Below, in pieces: positions 60,602 through 64,000 of a stretch of 64,000 bases of DNA. This DNA is from Streptomyces sp. NBC_00376. Lineage in GTDB: Bacteria > Actinomycetota > Actinomycetes > Streptomycetales > Streptomycetaceae. The notes under the pieces were generated by a model. It saw only the letters and a list, made by a program, of their open reading frames with translations. It was not told where the DNA came from and ran no database searches. Each line of letters opens with the position of its first letter. Within the stretch, counting starts at the first letter, position 1. The translations under genes were made by a program, and so were the position numbers. Location of the stretch: the NCBI RefSeq assembly GCF_036077095.1, contig NZ_CP107960.1:7006001-7070000 (forward strand), written 5' to 3'.

Positions 60602-61168
60602 ATGATGCCTCTCGATCTTGTTCCGGCAGGACCCGCCCCCGCCCCCGTGACCGTCGTCCGTGCTTTGTACCCGCTGGTGAGCGCCGAGGCCAGGGCGGAG
60701 GCGGCCGCCTCGGTGACGGGTGCGGCGGTCGAACCGGCCGACCTCGAACAGGCCGTCTGGCTGCGGCTGCTGGAGCTGCTCGCGGGGGAGGGGCCACCGG
60801 TGGACCCGGCCCGCTGGGTGCGGGACGCGGTACGGGCGGAGGCCCGCAGGGCCCGCCGCACCACCCGGCACGAACGCCCCTACCGCGACGAGCCGGCCGC
60901 GGACCCGGCCGGCTGCCCCGAACGGCTCGCCCTCGGTGCCGACGAACGCCGGGCGCTGCGCGCGGCGGTGGACCGGCTGCCCGGCAGGTGCGCGCGGCTG
61001 ATGGCGGCGATGCTCGCGCCCAGCGACCCCACCTACCGGGAAATCGCAGGGAAGTTGGGTATGTCACAGGGGAGTTTGGGTCCGATCCGTTCCCGTTGCC
61101 TTGGATGTCTGCGCAGAATGCTCGCGGCGGAGGTTGCTGCTCCTGAACTGCGGGGAAAGGAGCGTTAG
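60602..61168 (+). CDS. Sigma-70 family-like protein with weak region 2
   Basis: 188 residues. A region 4-type HTH is visible (ALRAAVDRLPGRCARLMAAM, then YREIAGKLGMSQGSLGPIRS); the N-terminal part (DLEQAVWLRLLELLAG) resembles a short region 2. It is probably a sigma factor or sigma-derived regulator. ATG 60602 or 60605. Confidence 0.75.
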   Translation: MMPLDLVPAGPAPAPVTVVRALYPLVSAEARAEAAASVTGAAVEPADLEQAVWLRLLELLAGEGPPVDPARWVRDAVRAEARRARRTTRHERPYRDEPAADPAGCPERLALGADERRALRAAVDRLPGRCARLMAAMLAPSDPTYREIAGKLGMSQGSLGPIRSRCLGCLRRMLAAEVAAPELRGKER

Positions 61169-61204
61169 ACAACCGGTGGATCAGGTGGGCGGAGGCATGC
61201 GCGG

Positions 61205-61708
61205 ATGGGCATGAGCGTGATCATCTCGGCGGCGACGGCACAGGACGCCGAACAGATCTTGAAACTCCAGTACCTCTGCTTCCAGAGCGAGGCGGAGCTG
61301 TACGGGAACTACCGGATCGACCCGCTCGTCCAGACCCTCGACTCGTTGCACGCCGAGATCGCCACGAACCTGGTGTTCGTGGCGCGGCTGGGCGACGAGG
61401 TCGTGGGCTCGGTCCGGGGGGCCGTCGGCGAGGACGGGGCGGGGGAGATCGGCAGGCTCTGCGTCCACCCCCGGCTCCAGGGGCACGGTCTCGGTGCCCG
61501 GCTGCTGCGGGCGGCGGAGGCGGGACTCACCGACGAGCGGTCGGCCACCCTGTTCCGGCTGCACACCGGCCACCGCAGCGAGAGCAATCTGCGGCTCTAC
61601 CGGCGTGCGGGATACGCCCCCGTGGGCAACGAGACCGGCCGGGACGGCGTCCTGATGATCCTGCTGGAGAAGGACGCCACGAAACCCGCGTACGTCGCCA
61701 GCGCCTAG
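61205..61708 (+). CDS. GNAT family N-acetyltransferase
   Basis: 167 residues. Acetyl-CoA loop LCVHPRLQGHGLGARLLRAA and the C-terminal NLRLYRRAGY. Substrate unknown. ATG 61205 lies nine nt after GGAGG. Confidence 0.9.
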   Translation: MGMSVIISAATAQDAEQILKLQYLCFQSEAELYGNYRIDPLVQTLDSLHAEIATNLVFVARLGDEVVGSVRGAVGEDGAGEIGRLCVHPRLQGHGLGARLLRAAEAGLTDERSATLFRLHTGHRSESNLRLYRRAGYAPVGNETGRDGVLMILLEKDATKPAYVASA

Positions 61709-61722
61709 GGGCCCGTCCGGCC

Positions 61723-62160
61723 CTAAGCCGTCCTGGCCCGGCGCAGCCACATCATCCCGGTGATCGGCAGGATCACCGGGATGAACAGGTAACCCATGCC
61801 GAAGTCGGACCAGACGGTGGCGTCCGCGAACGCCGAGGGCTCCACCATCGTCCAGGTCCCGACGACCAGCACGCCCAGCAGCTCCGCGGCGCAGCACACC
61901 AGCGCCGTCCTGCGCGCCTTCTCGCCCCCGCGCACCAGCGAGTACGTGATGAACCCGTACACCAGCGCGGCGACGGCCGACAGCACGTAGGCGAGCGGTG
62001 CCCTGCCGAAGTCCAGGATCATCTGGACGATCGAGCGGGAGGCGGCCGCGACGGTGAACACCCCGTAGAACCAGACCAGTACGCGGCCGGGACCCGTCCC
62101 GAGGTCGAAGGGCTGCTTCTCGTCGGTGGCCGCCGCGGGGGTGCGATCGGTGTCGGTCAC
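61723..62160 (-). CDS. Small membrane protein (four helices)
   Basis: 145 residues, four predicted transmembrane segments, after a polar Thr/Asp/Ala-rich N-terminus. Not recognised. GTG 62160 is two nt after the stop of the upstream gene, so the pair is an operon, seen next to metN. Confidence 0.75.
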   Translation of the reverse strand: MTDTDRTPAAATDEKQPFDLGTGPGRVLVWFYGVFTVAAASRSIVQMILDFGRAPLAYVLSAVAALVYGFITYSLVRGGEKARRTALVCCAAELLGVLVVGTWTMVEPSAFADATVWSDFGMGYLFIPVILPITGMMWLRRARTA

Positions 62161-62162
62161 GG

Positions 62163-62522
62163 TCAGTTTCCCCAGATGTCGTAGAGCCGTACTTCGAGGA
62201 CGGCCAGCACGACCGCGCCCGCCGCCACCGTCACCGAACCCCACCGGGTCCGCTCGGTCAGCGAGAGGAAACCGGCCGCGGGCACCGCGAGGAAGGCCCC
62301 GATCAGATACGCGATGAAGATCGTCATGCCCTGCTCGGGCCGTTCGCCCCGGGACAGCTGCACGATGCCCACCACCAGCTGGGCCAGCGCCAGCAGCGAG
62401 ACCACGGCCATCCCGATGAAGTGCCAGTCCTTGGTCGGCTGGTCCCGGTACGCGGCGAATCCGCACCAGGCGGCGAGGGCGAGCGCGGTCACGGCGACCG
62501 CGACCGTCAGGGCGTCAAGCAT
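62163..62522 (-). CDS. Small membrane protein (four helices)
   Basis: 119 residues, four hydrophobic segments separated by short charged loops (RDQPTKDW, RGERPEQG). Not recognised. First gene of a two-gene operon. Confidence 0.72.
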   Translation of the reverse strand: MLDALTVAVAVTALALAAWCGFAAYRDQPTKDWHFIGMAVVSLLALAQLVVGIVQLSRGERPEQGMTIFIAYLIGAFLAVPAAGFLSLTERTRWGSVTVAAGAVVLAVLEVRLYDIWGN

Positions 62523-62741
62523 GTGGTGAGGGTATTACGGACCAATCGGCCCCCTGCGTGCGCCCCCGCACCCGGGGAAGGGGGGTCGTGGCCTTTGCCA
62601 CAGCCCATGAGCGTTCCGGGCCGGTCCCGGCTGCCGTCGTCGTCGGCCTCCGCGTGGCCTCTCCGTCGTATCGGCGCAGGTCACAGCGGGGTGAGCGGGA
62701 ATCATGGCAAGCGGCCCGGCTGTCTCACCACACCATCCACG

Positions 62742-62762
62742 CCTGTCCGCTATTCGGACAGG
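62742..62762. promoter_or_regulatory. Palindrome before the metN leader peptide
   Basis: CCTGTCCG-CTATT-CGGACAGG, a perfect 8-bp inverted repeat about 40 nt before the leader ATG; candidate operator or hairpin. A -10-like TTTACT lies at 62788-62793. Confidence 0.45.
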
Positions 62763-62800
62763 CTGGTCGGGCGGAACGTTACGTCTGTTTTACTTGCCCC

Positions 62801-62887
62801 ATGACCACGACGAGCAGCCGCATCCTTGCGACCGAGGCGATCACGACGCCCGGTGCTCGTTGTATGTGTCGAATGCGCACCTTCTGA
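62801..62887 (+). CDS. Candidate Cys/Met-rich leader peptide upstream of metN
   Basis: 28 codons beginning ATG 62801 and ending TGA 62885-62887. The last part is ARCMCRMRTF, with two Cys and two Met codons within five residues; nothing else in the window looks like it. No SD is evident, and TTTACT is seven nt upstream, so it could be leaderless. The 576-bp gap from the membrane proteins to metN holds only this, a palindrome, and G+C-rich hairpins (one at 63016-63041). Confidence 0.55.
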   Translation: MTTTSSRILATEAITTPGARCMCRMRTF

Positions 62888-63098
62888 GGGCCCCCGCCCG
62901 ATCCCTCGCGCCCCGAAGCGAGACCGAGCCCGAGCCGTCCGCATCCAGCGGAACGAGCCTGCCCCAGCACCGCTGCCCGGCCACCCGCCGCCCCGAGCCG
63001 TGCCGAGACCCCCGCTTGGAACGTCCGATCGAAACGTCCAAACAGTCTCATCAGACGAATGCCCCGTGCCCGGCGGACATCGCGCCGCGCACTCGACA

Positions 63099-64000
63099 GT
63101 GACGGAAACCCCTGTGATCACCACTTCGGGCCTCACGAAGGTCTACCAGTCGCGCGGCCGCGAGGTCACCGCCCTGGACGGCGTCGACCTGCACGTCCGC
63201 GAGGGCGAGGTGTACGGCGTCATCGGACAGAGCGGCGCCGGCAAATCCTCCCTGATCCGCTGCGTCAACCTCCTGGAGCGCCCCACCTCCGGCACCGTGA
63301 CCGTGGCCGGTCAGGACCTCACCGCACTCGCCGGACGCGGCCACCGGGCCGGCAAGGAACTGCGCGAGGCACGCAGCCGCATCGGCATGGTTTTCCAGCA
63401 CTTCAACCTGCTGTCCTCCCGCACCGTCAGGGACAACGTCGAACTCCCGCTGGAGATCCTCGGCGTCCCGGGCAGGGACCGTTCCCGCAAGGCCCTCGAA
63501 CTCCTCGACCTGGTCGGCCTCGCCGACAAGGCCAAGGCGTACCCCGGCCAGCTCTCCGGCGGCCAGAAGCAGCGCGTCGGCATCGCCCGCGCCCTCGCCG
63601 GCGACCCCAAGGTCCTGCTCTCCGACGAGGCCACCTCGGCCCTCGACCCCGAGACCACCCGCTCCATCCTCCAGCTGCTGCGCGACCTCAACCAGCAGCT
63701 CGGCCTGACCGTCCTGCTCATCACGCACGAGATGGACGTCGTCAAGACGATCTGCGACTCCGCCGCGCTGATGCAGAAGGGACGCATCGTCGAGTCCGGC
63801 ACCGTCGGCGAACTGCTCGCCACCCCCGGCTCCGAACTGGCCCACGAGCTGTTCCCCGTCGGCGGTACGGCCTCCGGCCCCGACTGCACGGTCGTCGACG
63901 TCACCTTCCACGGCGACGCCGCCGGCCGGCCGGTGATCTCCCAGCTCTCCCGTACGTACAACATCGACATCTCGATCCTGGGCGCCGCGATGGACACCGT
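63099..64000 (+). CDS. metN: Methionine ABC transporter ATP-binding protein (3' end missing)
   Basis: The first 300 codons; runs off the right edge. Walker A GQSGAGKSS (G43 to S51), signature LSGGQKQRVG, Walker B KVLLSDEATSALD, H-loop ITHEMDVV and, after the nucleotide domain, the NIL domain entry (PVISQLSRTYNIDISILGAA) that binds methionine for feedback control. GTG 63099 is chosen; GTG 63114 would drop five residues. MetI/MetQ genes are expected beyond the window. Confidence 0.93.
   Translation, partial: MTETPVITTSGLTKVYQSRGREVTALDGVDLHVREGEVYGVIGQSGAGKSSLIRCVNLLERPTSGTVTVAGQDLTALAGRGHRAGKELREARSRIGMVFQHFNLLSSRTVRDNVELPLEILGVPGRDRSRKALELLDLVGLADKAKAYPGQLSGGQKQRVGIARALAGDPKVLLSDEATSALDPETTRSILQLLRDLNQQLGLTVLLITHEMDVVKTICDSAALMQKGRIVESGTVGELLATPGSELAHELFPVGGTASGPDCTVVDVTFHGDAAGRPVISQLSRTYNIDISILGAAMDT

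Noticed and set aside
62603..62640. CATGAG segment before metN as part of a SAM riboswitch
   Set aside because: The surrounding sequence does not form the P1-P3 helices or conserved core of SAM-I/IV; only the short CATGAG resembles it.

Overview
The window is typical Streptomyces chromosome: very high G+C, strong third-position GC bias, many GTG starts, actinobacterial -10 boxes (TAGACT, TAGGCT) and Streptomyces-type gene neighbourhoods (infC-rpmI-rplT-trmH-kinase-pheST, argCJBDR...argH, metN with two small membrane proteins). From memory the gene order resembles the S. coelicolor core region between metN and the glycine betaine transporter, in reverse orientation; this was not checked by search. 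No tRNA, rRNA, IS element, prophage or CRISPR array was seen.

Layout. 1-4 kb: an ABA4-like/membrane protein pair facing a MerR regulator, a siderophore-interacting reductase under an iron box, and a 5'-3' exonuclease. 4-8 kb: an osmoprotectant ABC importer made of an ATPase and a permease fused to two substrate-binding domains. 8-19 kb: mixed regulators and transporters (XRE-cupin, metal receptor, TDT channel/LysR, FCD-GntR, kinase-like protein), a PLP aldolase-like enzyme, and a proline-rich membrane protein coupled to a mycosin-type protease. 19-27 kb: translation block (infC with an AUC start, rpmI, rplT, trmH-type methyltransferase, orphan PAS kinase, pheS, pheT). 27-38 kb: TPR regulator, NUDIX hydrolase, 3-hydroxyacyl-CoA dehydrogenase, secreted glycosidase-like protein, a MocR/EamA pair whose start codons overlap, a degenerate phosphatase-fold protein, an HTH-Clp_N protein with a double operator, and a cyclophilin.

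38.2-45.9 kb looks like an accessory block set between cyclophilin and argC: a NylB-like serine hydrolase, an MFS transporter, a TetR repressor and an operon of CoA ligase, acyl-CoA dehydrogenase and CaiB/AMACR-family protein. It reads as uptake, hydrolysis and CoA-dependent oxidation of an unknown conjugated acid. 46-54 kb is arginine biosynthesis under ArgR boxes. 54-58 kb holds an aldo/keto reductase, a SigJ-like sigma factor and a TetR-MFS efflux operon. 58-64 kb holds PlsC, a Tat-exported glycerophosphodiesterase, a small sigma-like protein, a GNAT, two small membrane proteins, a Cys/Met-rich leader peptide and the start of metN, which runs off the right end.

Regulatory DNA is well preserved: iron box, ARG boxes, several perfect palindromic operators next to start codons, several probably leaderless transcripts, two rare TTA (bldA-type) codons, and many perfect hairpin terminators between convergent genes.
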